Source of the DNA: Streptomyces lilacinus
GTDB taxonomy: Bacteria > Actinomycetota > Actinomycetes > Streptomycetales > Streptomycetaceae
Assembly: GCA_000715685.1 (NCBI GenBank)
Contig: KL569440.1
Span: 75,226 to 84,287, forward strand
Reading direction: 5' to 3'
Length of the DNA stretch: 9,062 nucleotides
Every line of letters starts with the position of its first letter. Positions within the stretch are counted from its first letter, which is position 1. Under the pieces are notes generated by a model. The model was not told where the DNA came from. It did not search any database and was given only the letters and a program-made list of their open reading frames with translations. The position numbers and the translations under genes were made by a program. Shown one piece after another: positions 1 through 7,257 of the stretch.

Positions 1-17
1 ATGTGTATAAGAGACAG
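1..17. other. Residual Nextera/Tn5 mosaic-end adapter sequence
   Basis: The first 17 bases, atgtgtataagagacag, equal the last 17 bases of the 19-bp Tn5 mosaic end used in Nextera libraries. The AT-rich run is out of character with the surrounding GC-rich DNA. It supplies a false ATG and the false peptide start MCIRDR (or MYKRQ in another frame), both well known as adapter translations. Genuine sequence starts at about base 18, so this is a contig edge. Confidence 0.96.
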
Positions 18-651
18 GGGCGTGGGCGGCCTCGCGGGGCTCGGCCTCGGCTCGCTGATCACAGGCGGCGTGATCATCCTGGCGCTCGCCGGCGGGGCCG
101 TCTACCTCTGGAACCGCACCCACCAGGAGACGCCGGCGCACCCGCCGTCCGCTCCGGCCCCGCAACAGCCGGGCAACCCCGCACCGGGGAACCCGCAGGC
201 GCCCGCGCCGTCCAACCCCTCGAACCCGCCGCCCGCCGCTCCCACGACCTTCGACATCAACGGGACGTACAACGGGACGCTGAACGGCGCCGTTTGCGCG
301 CAGCCCGAGTGCTTCGTGACGATCGCGAAGCAGTCCGATCCCTCTGGACCGGGCCCCGACGAGGCGGGGCACATCACCATCACCGTCACCGAGGTGAACT
401 ACACCCCGGCCTTCAACGGTGTGGCCAGCGTGCTCAACGAGACGCTCGGGCCGATGGACGCGCAGCTGCTCCAGGACGGCGTGGTCCAGGGTTCGGGCAC
501 CACCACTGACACCGACACCAGCCCCGGCGGCACCACCAGGACGGGTCCGTACACGGTCAGCGGGCAGTTCCAGAACGGTACGACCGGGTCGCCCTCGTAC
601 ACCATGACCCTGACCCTGGACAGCCAGTACAACCTCACGGGCGCACGCTGA
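18..651 (+). CDS. Membrane-anchored protein of unknown function, 5'-truncated
   Basis: This is the reading frame that ends at TGA 649-651. The true start lies off the contig, because the only upstream ATG is adapter. Counting from base 1, residues 11-36 form a Gly/Leu/Ile-rich transmembrane helix, followed by Trp-Asn-Arg. Residues about 43-80 are a Pro/Ala/Asn linker, and residues about 82-216 a Thr/Ser/Gly-rich domain with alternating hydrophobic residues, suggesting a beta-sandwich. That domain has only two cysteines, in VCAQPEC, which could form a short disulfide loop. The usual topology for this layout is a cytoplasmic N-terminus, one membrane pass and an extracellular domain. Strong G/C at third codon positions supports real coding. 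I do not recognise the family. It could be the C-terminal end of a larger protein, such as a sensor or a Ser/Thr kinase with an extracellular tail, but the missing N-terminus prevents a decision. It converges on acpS, with 17 bp between the two stops. Confidence 0.75.
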
Positions 652-668
652 GCCCGTTGCTGAGCCCG
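647..668. repeat. 10-bp direct repeat with duplicated in-frame stop
   Basis: The sequence gctgagcccg occurs at 647-656 and again at 659-668, a 12-bp period. The first copy contains the stop codon of the upstream membrane-protein gene (TGA 649-651). The second puts another TGA (661-663) in the same frame. It fills the whole 17-bp gap to acpS, and I see no hairpin terminator there. Confidence 0.7.
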
Positions 669-1033
669 CTACTTCTCCGCGATCACCACCGCCGACGCCA
701 CCCCCGCATCGTGGCTCAGCGAGATGTGCCAGCCGCGCACCCCCAGCGCCTCCGCCCGTGCGGCGACGGTCCCCGTGACGACGAGGGCCGGTCGACCGCC
801 GGCTTCCGTGACGACCTCGGCGTCCGTCCAGAGCAGCCCCGGGGGCGCCCCCAAGGCCTTGGCCAGGGCCTCCTTGGCGGCGAAGCGGGCCGCCAAGGAC
901 GCGATACCCCGCCGCTCGCCGCTCGGCAGATACAGCTCGCGTTCCACGAACAGGCGGTCCGCCATGCCCGGCGTCCGCTGCAGCGCGGCGTCGAAGCGGT
1001 CGATCTCCGCGACGTCGATCCCGATTCCCACGA

Positions 1034-1037
<4 letters not shown>
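669..1037 (-). CDS. acpS: Holo-[acyl-carrier-protein] synthase
   Basis: A 122-residue protein, the usual AcpS length. AcpS moves the 4'-phosphopantetheine arm of CoA onto the conserved serine of apo-acyl carrier proteins, activating fatty-acid (and in actinomycetes often polyketide) carrier proteins in the cytoplasm. The N-terminus reads [15 protein letters not shown], with the Mg-binding Asp8. The second family motif, [14 protein letters not shown], spans residues 50-63 with Glu56 as the other metal ligand. The C-terminal HISLSHD motif (residues 103-109) is also typical. ATG at 1037-1035 overlaps the glmS stop as ATGA, so translation is probably coupled to glmS. A larger same-frame extension upstream lies inside glmS and is not credible. 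The stop is TAG at 671-669. In this window CoaA starts the pathway that makes its co-substrate CoA. Confidence 0.96.
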
Positions 1038-2884
<1,847 letters not shown>

Positions 2885-2891
2885 GCCCAGC

Positions 2892-2897
2892 AGCGTA
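2892..2897 (-). promoter_or_regulatory. Putative -10 box for leaderless glmS transcript
   Basis: On the minus strand TACGCT (a TANNNT match) is followed by exactly 7 nt and then the glmS ATG, so transcription would start at or next to the A of the start codon. The intervening GCTGGGC is not a Shine-Dalgarno. No convincing -35 sits 17-18 bp upstream. A TTGACC overlapping the stop of the preceding gene is only 9 bp away, too close to pair with this box. This is inferred from spacing alone. Confidence 0.4.
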
Positions 2898-2908
2898 CGG
2901 GTCCGGGG

Positions 2909-3223
2909 TCAACGTCCGCGCTCGATCCGGTCGATGGCCTCCTGCACGAGCTCGAGGTACTCGACCTCCTCGCAGCGCGGTTTGCTGCCGAGAACGTACC
3001 GGTCGAGGCAGTCGTCCAGGTCCTGGCCCAGGTCCTCGTCGGGCAGGTCGGCGGTCAGGTCGCCCCGCACCCGCTCGGCGAGGGCGGCTCGGGCGGCGGC
3101 ACGGTCGGCGGCGTGGTCGGCGGCGTGGTCGGGGCGGGCGGCGGCACGGTCGGGGCGGCGCGGGTGGACGAGGCGGCGTACGCGCCTCCGGGCGCGGCGG
3201 ACGACGAGGCGGAGAACGAACAA
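2909..3223 (-). CDS. Small conserved-type hypothetical protein, TTG start
   Basis: This encodes 104 residues and I do not recognise its function. The start is TTG (3223-3221), chosen because GGAGGGG at 3235-3229 lies 5 nt upstream, the best Shine-Dalgarno in the window. Residues 1-30 are strongly basic, with many arginines after a short hydrophobic run. Residues 25-50 are an Ala/Arg/Asp/His low-complexity stretch encoded by repeats. Residues 53-104 are acidic and look like the folded part, containing LPDEDLGQDLDDCLDRYV and ending in a charged helix, with two cysteines (Cys72 and Cys84). It is divergent from coaA and 24 bp upstream of glmS on the same strand, so it is probably the first gene of a transcript with glmS and acpS. 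The true N-terminus could differ. The C-terminal half is the safer part of the call. Confidence 0.72.
   Translation of the reverse strand: MFVLRLVVRRARRRVRRLVHPRRPDRAAARPDHAADHAADRAAARAALAERVRGDLTADLPDEDLGQDLDDCLDRYVLGSKPRCEEVEYLELVQEAIDRIERGR
3090..3153. repeat. Nested direct repeats inside the hypothetical gene
   Basis: A 19-bp sequence (cgggcggcggcacggtcgg) occurs perfectly at 3090-3108 and 3135-3153. Between them cggcgtggtcgg is repeated in tandem at 3109-3120 and 3121-3132. On the minus strand these encode an almost mirror-like peptide, DRAAAR-PDHAADHAA-DRAAAR. Both repeat lengths and offsets are compatible with in-frame expansion: the tandem unit is 12 bp and the copies of the long repeat are 45 bp apart. 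Confidence 0.85.
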
Positions 3224-3236
3224 CGGAGCCCCTCCG
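3224..3236 (-). promoter_or_regulatory. Shine-Dalgarno inside a small inverted repeat
   Basis: On the minus strand CGGAG-GGG-CTCCG lies directly before the TTG start. The GGAGGGG is a strong ribosome-binding site 5 nt from TTG. The same bases can form a 5-bp stem with a 3-nt loop, which would partly hide the site. This decides the start codon of the hypothetical gene. Confidence 0.6.
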
Positions 3237-3407
3237 TAATGGAGAGAACAAGCACGCGGACAGGAGGCCGGACGCTATTCCTGACTCGCGGGTAAGTACA
3301 GACCCCAGCCGGAACTTCACCCACAGGCACCACACTGTTCCCGCCGGTCACAGCCGAAACGCCCACCCGGGGGTGATCCGCCCGCCGCACGCGCGCACAA
3401 TGGGGCC
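3237..3407. other. Divergent intergenic region, hypothetical gene / coaA
   Basis: About 170 bp separates the start signals of the divergent genes. It must hold promoters for both directions. On the minus strand TAGCGT in the segment before 3270 matches TANNNT but lacks a good -35. On the plus strand the only candidate is CACAAT next to the coaA start. No tRNA, terminator or coding frame with third-position bias is apparent. Confidence 0.5.
3396..3401 (+). promoter_or_regulatory. Possible -10 box for leaderless coaA
   Basis: CACAAT keeps the conserved second-position A and final T of an actinobacterial -10 and ends 6 nt before the coaA GTG. There is no Shine-Dalgarno between it and the GTG. 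The -35 region (around ggtgat, 3372-3377) is a poor match, so the evidence is weak. Confidence 0.3.
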
Positions 3408-4403
3408 GTGCCGACCACCGCCGAGCAGCCGCAGCAACGACGCCGCGGCTCCTCCCCCGCCCAGCAGTCCTCCCCGTTCGTGGACCTCACCCGAACGCAG
3501 TGGAGCGCGCTGCGCGAGAACACCCCGCTGCCGCTGACCGCCGACGAGGTCGAGCGGCTGCGCGGGCTCGGCGACGTCGTCGACCTCGACGAGGTCCGGG
3601 ACATCTACCTCCCGCTCTCCCGCCTGCTCAACCTCTACGTGGGGGCCACCGGCAGCCTGCGCGGGGCGCTGAACACCTTCCTCGGCGAGAAGGGCGCGCA
3701 GCGCGGCACGCCGTTCGTCATAGGGGTCGCCGGCAGCGTGGCGGTCGGCAAGTCGACCACGGCCCGACTGCTCCAGGCCCTGCTGGCCCGCTGGCCCGAG
3801 CACCCGCGCGTCGAGCTCGTCACCACGGACGGCTTCCTGCTGCCGAACGCCGAGCTGCAGCGCCGGGGCCTGATGTCGCGGAAAGGTTTCCCCGAGTCCT
3901 ACGACCGGCGCGCCCTGACCCGCTTCGTCGCAGACGTGAAGGCCGGCAAGGACGAGGTGTCGGCCCCCGTCTACTCCCACCTGATCTACGACATCGTGCC
4001 CGGCGAACGGTTGACCGTGCACCGCCCGGACATCCTGATCATCGAGGGCCTCAACGTCCTGCAGCCCGCCCAGCCCGGCAAGGACGGCCGCACCCGCGTC
4101 AGCCTCGCCGACTTCTTCGACTTCAGCGTGTACGTGGACGCGCGCGCCGAGGACATCGAGCGCTGGTACTACGCACGCTTCAAGAAGCTGCGGGAGACCG
4201 CCTTCCAGGACCCGAACTCCTACTTCCGCCGCTACACGCAGGTTTCGGAGGAGGAGGCACTGGACTACGCCCGCCGTAACTGGCGCACCATCAACAAGCC
4301 GAATCTGCTGGAGAACGTGGCCCCCACGCGCGGCCGGTCGAACCTGATCCTGCGCAAGGGAGCGGACCACACGGTGCAGCGGCTGTCGTTGCGGAAACTG
4401 TAG
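3408..4403 (+). CDS. coaA: Type I pantothenate kinase
   Basis: This 331-residue protein is a P-loop kinase of the bacterial type I (CoaA) family. It phosphorylates pantothenate with ATP, the first and usually rate-controlling step of CoA synthesis, and the family is feedback-inhibited by CoA. The Walker A loop is GSVAVGKS at 109-116 with Lys115. The catalytic Asp141 is in [10 protein letters not shown]. Tyr189 and His191 in VYSHLIYD, and Asn296 in [10 protein letters not shown], match the pantothenate/CoA-binding residues of the E. coli enzyme with a constant offset of 14. IIEGLNVLQ (211-219) is also characteristic. The first 25 or so residues are a Gln/Arg/Ser-rich extension. The GTG start is chosen because the frame begins there and the core aligns well. 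No Shine-Dalgarno is seen, so it may be leaderless. It is divergent from the small hypothetical gene, and its product pathway supplies CoA to AcpS. Confidence 0.97.
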   Translation: MPTTAEQPQQRRRGSSPAQQSSPFVDLTRTQWSALRENTPLPLTADEVERLRGLGDVVDLDEVRDIYLPLSRLLNLYVGATGSLRGALNTFLGEKGAQRGTPFVIGVAGSVAVGKSTTARLLQALLARWPEHPRVELVTTDGFLLPNAELQRRGLMSRKGFPESYDRRALTRFVADVKAGKDEVSAPVYSHLIYDIVPGERLTVHRPDILIIEGLNVLQPAQPGKDGRTRVSLADFFDFSVYVDARAEDIERWYYARFKKLRETAFQDPNSYFRRYTQVSEEEALDYARRNWRTINKPNLLENVAPTRGRSNLILRKGADHTVQRLSLRKL

Positions 4404-4414
4404 GCGGACCCCCG

Positions 4415-4475
4415 GTCCTCAAACGTCGAACGCCGGACGGGCTGACTTTTGTCAGCCCGTCCGGCGTTCGAGGAC
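4415..4475. terminator. Bidirectional hairpin terminator, coaA / glmM
   Basis: A perfect 20-bp inverted repeat (4427-4446 and 4451-4470) surrounds a tttt loop. An outer gtcct/aggac pairing extends it to 4415-4475, leaving a 7-nt bulge on the left arm. It sits 12 bp after the coaA stop and 16 bp before the glmM stop, so it can serve both convergent genes. The core (cgccggacgggctg with its complement) matches a hairpin repeat family that is very common between genes in Streptomyces. It has no long T-tract, as is usual there. Confidence 0.9.
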
Positions 4476-4490
4476 TCCGCGCGTGGGCCG

Positions 4491-5849
4491 CTAGCCCAGC
4501 GTCGACTTCACGACGTCCGCCAGGTGCTCGGCGACCGTCCGCGCCTGCTCGATGTCCGCGGCCTCGACCATGACCCGCACCAGCGGCTCCGTACCGGAGG
4601 AGCGCAGGAGCACGCGGCCCGTGGTGCCCAGCTCGCGCTCGGCGGCGTTGACGGCCTCGGCGAGCTCCTCCGAGGTACCGACGCGGGACTTGTCGACGTC
4701 ACGGACGTTGATCAGGACCTGCGGCAGGCGCTCCATCACACCGGCGAGCTCCGCCAGCGAGCGGCCCGTGGCGGCGACGCGCGCGGCCAGCATCAGGCCG
4801 GTGAGGGTGCCGTCACCCGTCGTGGCGTGGTCGAGGACGATGACGTGGCCGGACTGCTCGCCGCCGAGGGCGAAGCCGTTCGCCTTCATCTCCTCCAGGA
4901 CGTAGCGGTCGCCGACCGCGGTCTGGACGAGCTGGACGCCCTCGCGCTCCATGGCGAGCTTGAAGCCCAGGTTGGACATCACGGTCGCGACGACGGTGTT
5001 CTTGCGCAGCGTGTCGGCCTCGCGCATGGCGAGGGCGAGGACGGCGAGGATCTGGTCGCCGTCGATCTCCTCACCGTTCGCGTCCACGGCCAGGCAGCGG
5101 TCGGCGTCGCCGTCGTGGGCGACGCCGAGGTCGGCGCCGTGCTCGACGACGGCGGTGCGCAGCTTGGCCAGGTGGGTGGAGCCGCACTCGTGGTTGATGT
5201 TGAGGCCGTCGGGCTCGGTGCCGATGGTGACGACCTCGGCGCCGGCCCGGGCGAAGGCCTCGGGGGAGACGCGGGCGGCGGCACCGTGGGCGCCGTCGAT
5301 GACGACCTTGAGGCCGTCGAGGCGGTTGGGCAGGACGCCGATCAGGTGGGCGACGTAGTTGTCGAAGCCCTGGTCGTAGTCGCGGACGCGGCCGACGCCG
5401 GCGCCGGTGGGGCGGTCCCAGGGCTCGCCGGAGGCGTGGGCCCGGTAGGTCTGCTCGATGCGGTCCTCGAGCTCGTCGGCGAGTTTGTGGCCTCCGCGGG
5501 CGAAGAACTTGATGCCGTTGTCGGGCATCGCGTTGTGGCTGGCGGAGAGCATGACGCCGAGGTCGGCGCCGAGGACACCCGTCAGGTAGGCGACGGCGGG
5601 GGTGGGCAGCACGCCCACGCGCAGCACGTCCACGCCGGCGCTGGCGAGCCCGGCCACGACGGCGGCCTCCAGGAACTCCCCGGACGCGCGCGGGTCACGG
5701 CCGACGACCGCCACCGGGCGATGGCCCTCGAACGTGCCCGCCTCGGCGAGCACATGCGCCGCCGCGACCGACAGGCCGAGCGCGAGCTCGGCCGTCAGAT
5801 CGGCGTTGGCGACACCGCGCACACCGTCCGTACCGAAGAGTCGTCCCAC
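4491..5849 (-). CDS. glmM: Phosphoglucosamine mutase
   Basis: A 452-residue protein of the alpha-D-phosphohexomutase family. It interconverts glucosamine-6-phosphate and glucosamine-1-phosphate, the step after GlmS on the way to UDP-GlcNAc. The N-terminus [14 protein letters not shown] is typical of the family. Ser104 in [11 protein letters not shown] is the serine that carries the phosphate. DGDADR (246-251) binds the metal, GGEQSGH (329-335) contacts the sugar, and RSSGTEP (416-422) binds the substrate phosphate. The start is GTG at 5849-5847, preceded by GGAGGA 5 nt upstream. A longer frame to 5963 exists, but its extra residues look nothing like the family and the Shine-Dalgarno would be left inside. 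It lies downstream of rpsI on the same strand, beyond a strong terminator, and converges on coaA. The 182-bp gap upstream should hold its own promoter, which I could not identify with confidence. Confidence 0.97.
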   Translation of the reverse strand: MGRLFGTDGVRGVANADLTAELALGLSVAAAHVLAEAGTFEGHRPVAVVGRDPRASGEFLEAAVVAGLASAGVDVLRVGVLPTPAVAYLTGVLGADLGVMLSASHNAMPDNGIKFFARGGHKLADELEDRIEQTYRAHASGEPWDRPTGAGVGRVRDYDQGFDNYVAHLIGVLPNRLDGLKVVIDGAHGAAARVSPEAFARAGAEVVTIGTEPDGLNINHECGSTHLAKLRTAVVEHGADLGVAHDGDADRCLAVDANGEEIDGDQILAVLALAMREADTLRKNTVVATVMSNLGFKLAMEREGVQLVQTAVGDRYVLEEMKANGFALGGEQSGHVIVLDHATTGDGTLTGLMLAARVAATGRSLAELAGVMERLPQVLINVRDVDKSRVGTSEELAEAVNAAERELGTTGRVLLRSSGTEPLVRVMVEAADIEQARTVAEHLADVVKSTLG

Positions 5850-5854
5850 TGGTG

Positions 5855-5860
5855 TCCTCC
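5855..5860 (-). promoter_or_regulatory. glmM ribosome-binding site
   Basis: GGAGGA on the minus strand ends 5 nt before the GTG at 5849. It fixes the glmM start at GTG rather than at the longer in-frame ATG at 5963. Confidence 0.8.
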
Positions 5861-5937
5861 GAAAAACGCGGGAGTACGGGGCCCGGCACGAGCCCCCTTG
5901 CATGAGGTGTCGAGTCTGTGCGGCTTTCCCCCCAGAT

Positions 5938-5968
5938 GCCGCCAATGGCCCTTGGGCCGCCAATGGCC
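5938..5968. repeat. 13-bp direct repeat upstream of glmM
   Basis: gccgccaatggcc occurs at 5938-5950 and 5956-5968, separated by 5 bp (18-bp period). The second copy overlaps the foot of the rpsI terminator. Each copy carries a ggccattggc core on the minus strand that is itself nearly palindromic. It lies about 90-120 bp upstream of the glmM start, where an operator or activator site could sit. No known operator is recognised. Confidence 0.75.
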
Positions 5969-6009
5969 GAACGCCCCGGCGGCACGGATCGTGCCGCCGG
6001 GGCGTTCGG
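5967..6009 (-). terminator. Hairpin terminator of the rplM-rpsI operon
   Basis: A perfect 19-bp inverted repeat has arms at 5967-5985 and 5991-6009 and a 5-nt loop. It lies 22 bp beyond the rpsI stop. It has no T-tract, which is common for Streptomyces terminators. It should separate glmM from ribosomal-protein transcription. Confidence 0.88.
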
Positions 6010-6031
6010 GCAGTGCAGCGAGAGCCGCTGT

Positions 6032-6535
6032 TTAGCGCTTGCTGTACTGCGGAGCCTTGCGGGCCTTCTTCAGACCGGCCTTCTTGCGCTCGACCGCACG
6101 GTCGTCGCGCTTGAGGAAGCCGGCCTTCTTCAGCGGGCCGCGGTTGTTGTCCACGTCCGCCTCGTTCAGGGCGCGGGCCACACCGAGGCGCAGGGCGCCG
6201 GCCTGGCCGGACACGCCGCCACCCGCGATGCGGGCGATGACGTCGTAGCGGTCGTCGAGCTCGAGCACCTTGAAGGGCTCGTTGACTTCCTGCTGGTGCA
6301 CCTTGTTGGGGAAGTACTCCTCAAGGGTGCGACCGTTGATCTTCCACTTGCCGGAGCCCGGAACGATCCGGACGCGGGCAATGGCGTTCTTGCGACGGCC
6401 CAGGCCGGCGGCCGGCTGCGGGTCGCCGAAGCGGGACGCGAGGGACTCGGAGGTGTACTCCGACTCAACAACCTCGGTCTCGGTGGTGTACTCCTCGACG
6501 CCCTCGACCGGCATCTCGGCGGTGGTCTCAGCCAC
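6032..6535 (-). CDS. rpsI: 30S ribosomal protein S9
   Basis: A 167-residue protein of the small ribosomal subunit. S9 sits in the 30S head and its C-terminal tail reaches the P-site tRNA. That tail is present here as KAPQYSKR, with a very basic stretch from residue 142. The family signature is at 105-123 ([19 protein letters not shown]). Residues 1-45 are an acidic Glu/Thr-rich extension typical of actinobacterial S9, explaining the length beyond the 130 residues of E. coli. The start is GTG (6535-6533), with GAGGAG 4 nt upstream. It follows rplM by 39 bp, the conserved rplM-rpsI pairing, and is followed by a strong hairpin terminator. Confidence 0.98.
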   Translation of the reverse strand: MAETTAEMPVEGVEEYTTETEVVESEYTSESLASRFGDPQPAAGLGRRKNAIARVRIVPGSGKWKINGRTLEEYFPNKVHQQEVNEPFKVLELDDRYDVIARIAGGGVSGQAGALRLGVARALNEADVDNNRGPLKKAGFLKRDDRAVERKKAGLKKARKAPQYSKR

Positions 6536-6539
6536 GATT

Positions 6540-6545
6540 CTCCTC
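6540..6545 (-). promoter_or_regulatory. rpsI ribosome-binding site
   Basis: GAGGAG on the minus strand precedes the GTG start by 4 nt, within the 39-bp rplM-rpsI gap. It supports translation start at GTG 6535. Confidence 0.75.
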
Positions 6546-6574
6546 AGACTTTCTGGTTCGGCGGTGGCCGGGAC

Positions 6575-7021
6575 TTAGCCCTGCTTGACCTGGGTGATCT
6601 CGAACGGCACCGGCTGCTGGGCGGCGTGCGGGTGCTGGTCGCCCGAGTAGACCTTCAGCTTCGAGAGCATCTGACGGCCGAGGGAGTTCTTGGGCAGCAT
6701 GCCCTTGATCGCCTTCTCGACGGCCTTCTCGGGGTTCTTGTCGAGCAGCTCGTCGTAGCGGACGGAGCGCAGACCACCCGGGAAGCCAGAGTGGCGGTAG
6801 GCCATCTTCTGGGTCTTCTTGTTGCCGGACAGGTGGACCTTGTCGGCGTTGATGATGACGACGAAGTCACCCATGTCCATGTGCGGGGCGTACACGGGCT
6901 TGTGCTTGCCGCGCAGCAGGGAGGCGGCCTGGGAGGCCAGACGACCCAGGACGACGTCCTGGGCGTCGATGATGTGCCACTGGCGCTGGACATCGCCGGG
7001 CTTGGGGCTGAACGTACGCAC
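6575..7021 (-). CDS. rplM: 50S ribosomal protein L13
   Basis: A 148-residue protein of the large subunit, an early-assembling 23S rRNA binder. It begins [19 protein letters not shown] after the start residue, and carries LGRLAS and [20 protein letters not shown]. The L13 core continues with [20 protein letters not shown] and [13 protein letters not shown], and it ends FEITQVKQG. The start is GTG (7021-7019), chosen from the conserved N-terminus and length. A weak GAAGG at 7034-7030 lies 8 nt upstream. The same frame stays open upstream to 7120 but reads unlike L13. It is the first gene of the rplM-rpsI operon, with a promoter about 190 bp upstream. Confidence 0.98.
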   Translation of the reverse strand: MRTFSPKPGDVQRQWHIIDAQDVVLGRLASQAASLLRGKHKPVYAPHMDMGDFVVIINADKVHLSGNKKTQKMAYRHSGFPGGLRSVRYDELLDKNPEKAVEKAIKGMLPKNSLGRQMLSKLKVYSGDQHPHAAQQPVPFEITQVKQG

Positions 7022-7196
7022 GGTCGTAGCCTTCGCTTCTTCAGTGAGTGGGTCCTGACACGGTCCACCCCGGTCGATCACCGGCATTGGCCGCACCACG
7101 GGGACGCAACCCGCGTGCAAGCCACCGGGCTCTCGGCCTGATGGACAAGCGTAAGGGCCCCTCGCGTGAGAACGACCAAGCCAATACGCATAACGA
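7022..7196 (-). promoter_or_regulatory. Long 5' leader of rplM-rpsI
   Basis: If transcription starts 7 nt after the -10 box, the leader is about 175 nt. On the RNA strand a hairpin can form between 7118-7110 and 7102-7093 (a 9-bp stem with one bulge and a 7-nt loop), and two GGCC blocks at 7138-7135 and 7092-7089 could close it. A small AGCC-CGGT-GGCT stem fits inside that closing. L13 operons in other bacteria are often controlled through structured leaders, so autoregulation by L13 is plausible, but I do not recognise a named leader family. It also holds a possible 37-codon reading frame at 7191-7078. No other coding is evident. Confidence 0.45.
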
Positions 7197-7202
7197 ACTC
7201 GT

Positions 7203-7232
7203 AGAGTACCGGGCGGCCCCCATCCGGGTCAA
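7203..7232 (-). promoter_or_regulatory. Housekeeping-sigma promoter for rplM-rpsI
   Basis: The minus strand shows TTGACC (7232-7227) as -35, an 18-bp spacer, and TACTCT (7208-7203) as -10. Both fit the vegetative (HrdB-type) consensus well, and it is the best promoter in the window. Predicted start is near 7196. It lies only about 25 bp beyond the stop of the ABC-F gene. The tttt just before TTGACC might be the remnant of a weak terminator. Confidence 0.75.
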
Positions 7233-7257
7233 AAGATGCCCCCGGCGGCCTGCCCTC

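Noticed and set aside
2885..3223. glmS ribozyme or other riboswitch upstream of glmS
   Set aside because: The upstream sequence is a coding gene ending 24 bp before the ATG, and the ribozyme is characteristic of Firmicutes. No matching core is seen.
3290..3295. gggtaa as a stress-sigma (SigB-type) -10 box
   Set aside because: No GTTT-like -35 lies 14-16 bp upstream, and it is over 110 bp from coaA.
5847..5862. DasR-type operator near the glmM start (actggtgtcc)
   Set aside because: Only half of the expected palindrome is present. The other half does not match, and the overlap with the Shine-Dalgarno explains the bases.
5850..5963. Longer glmM beginning at ATG 5963
   Set aside because: The added 38 residues do not resemble the family, and a good Shine-Dalgarno lies directly before GTG 5849.
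4449..6035. 528-codon open frame on the plus strand opposite glmM
   Set aside because: It mirrors glmM and passes through the rpsI terminator. It contains no recognisable motif.
5918..7141. 407-codon plus-strand frame opposite rpsI and rplM
   Set aside because: It spans two ribosomal-protein genes and their gap on the other strand. High GC leaves few stops, which explains it.
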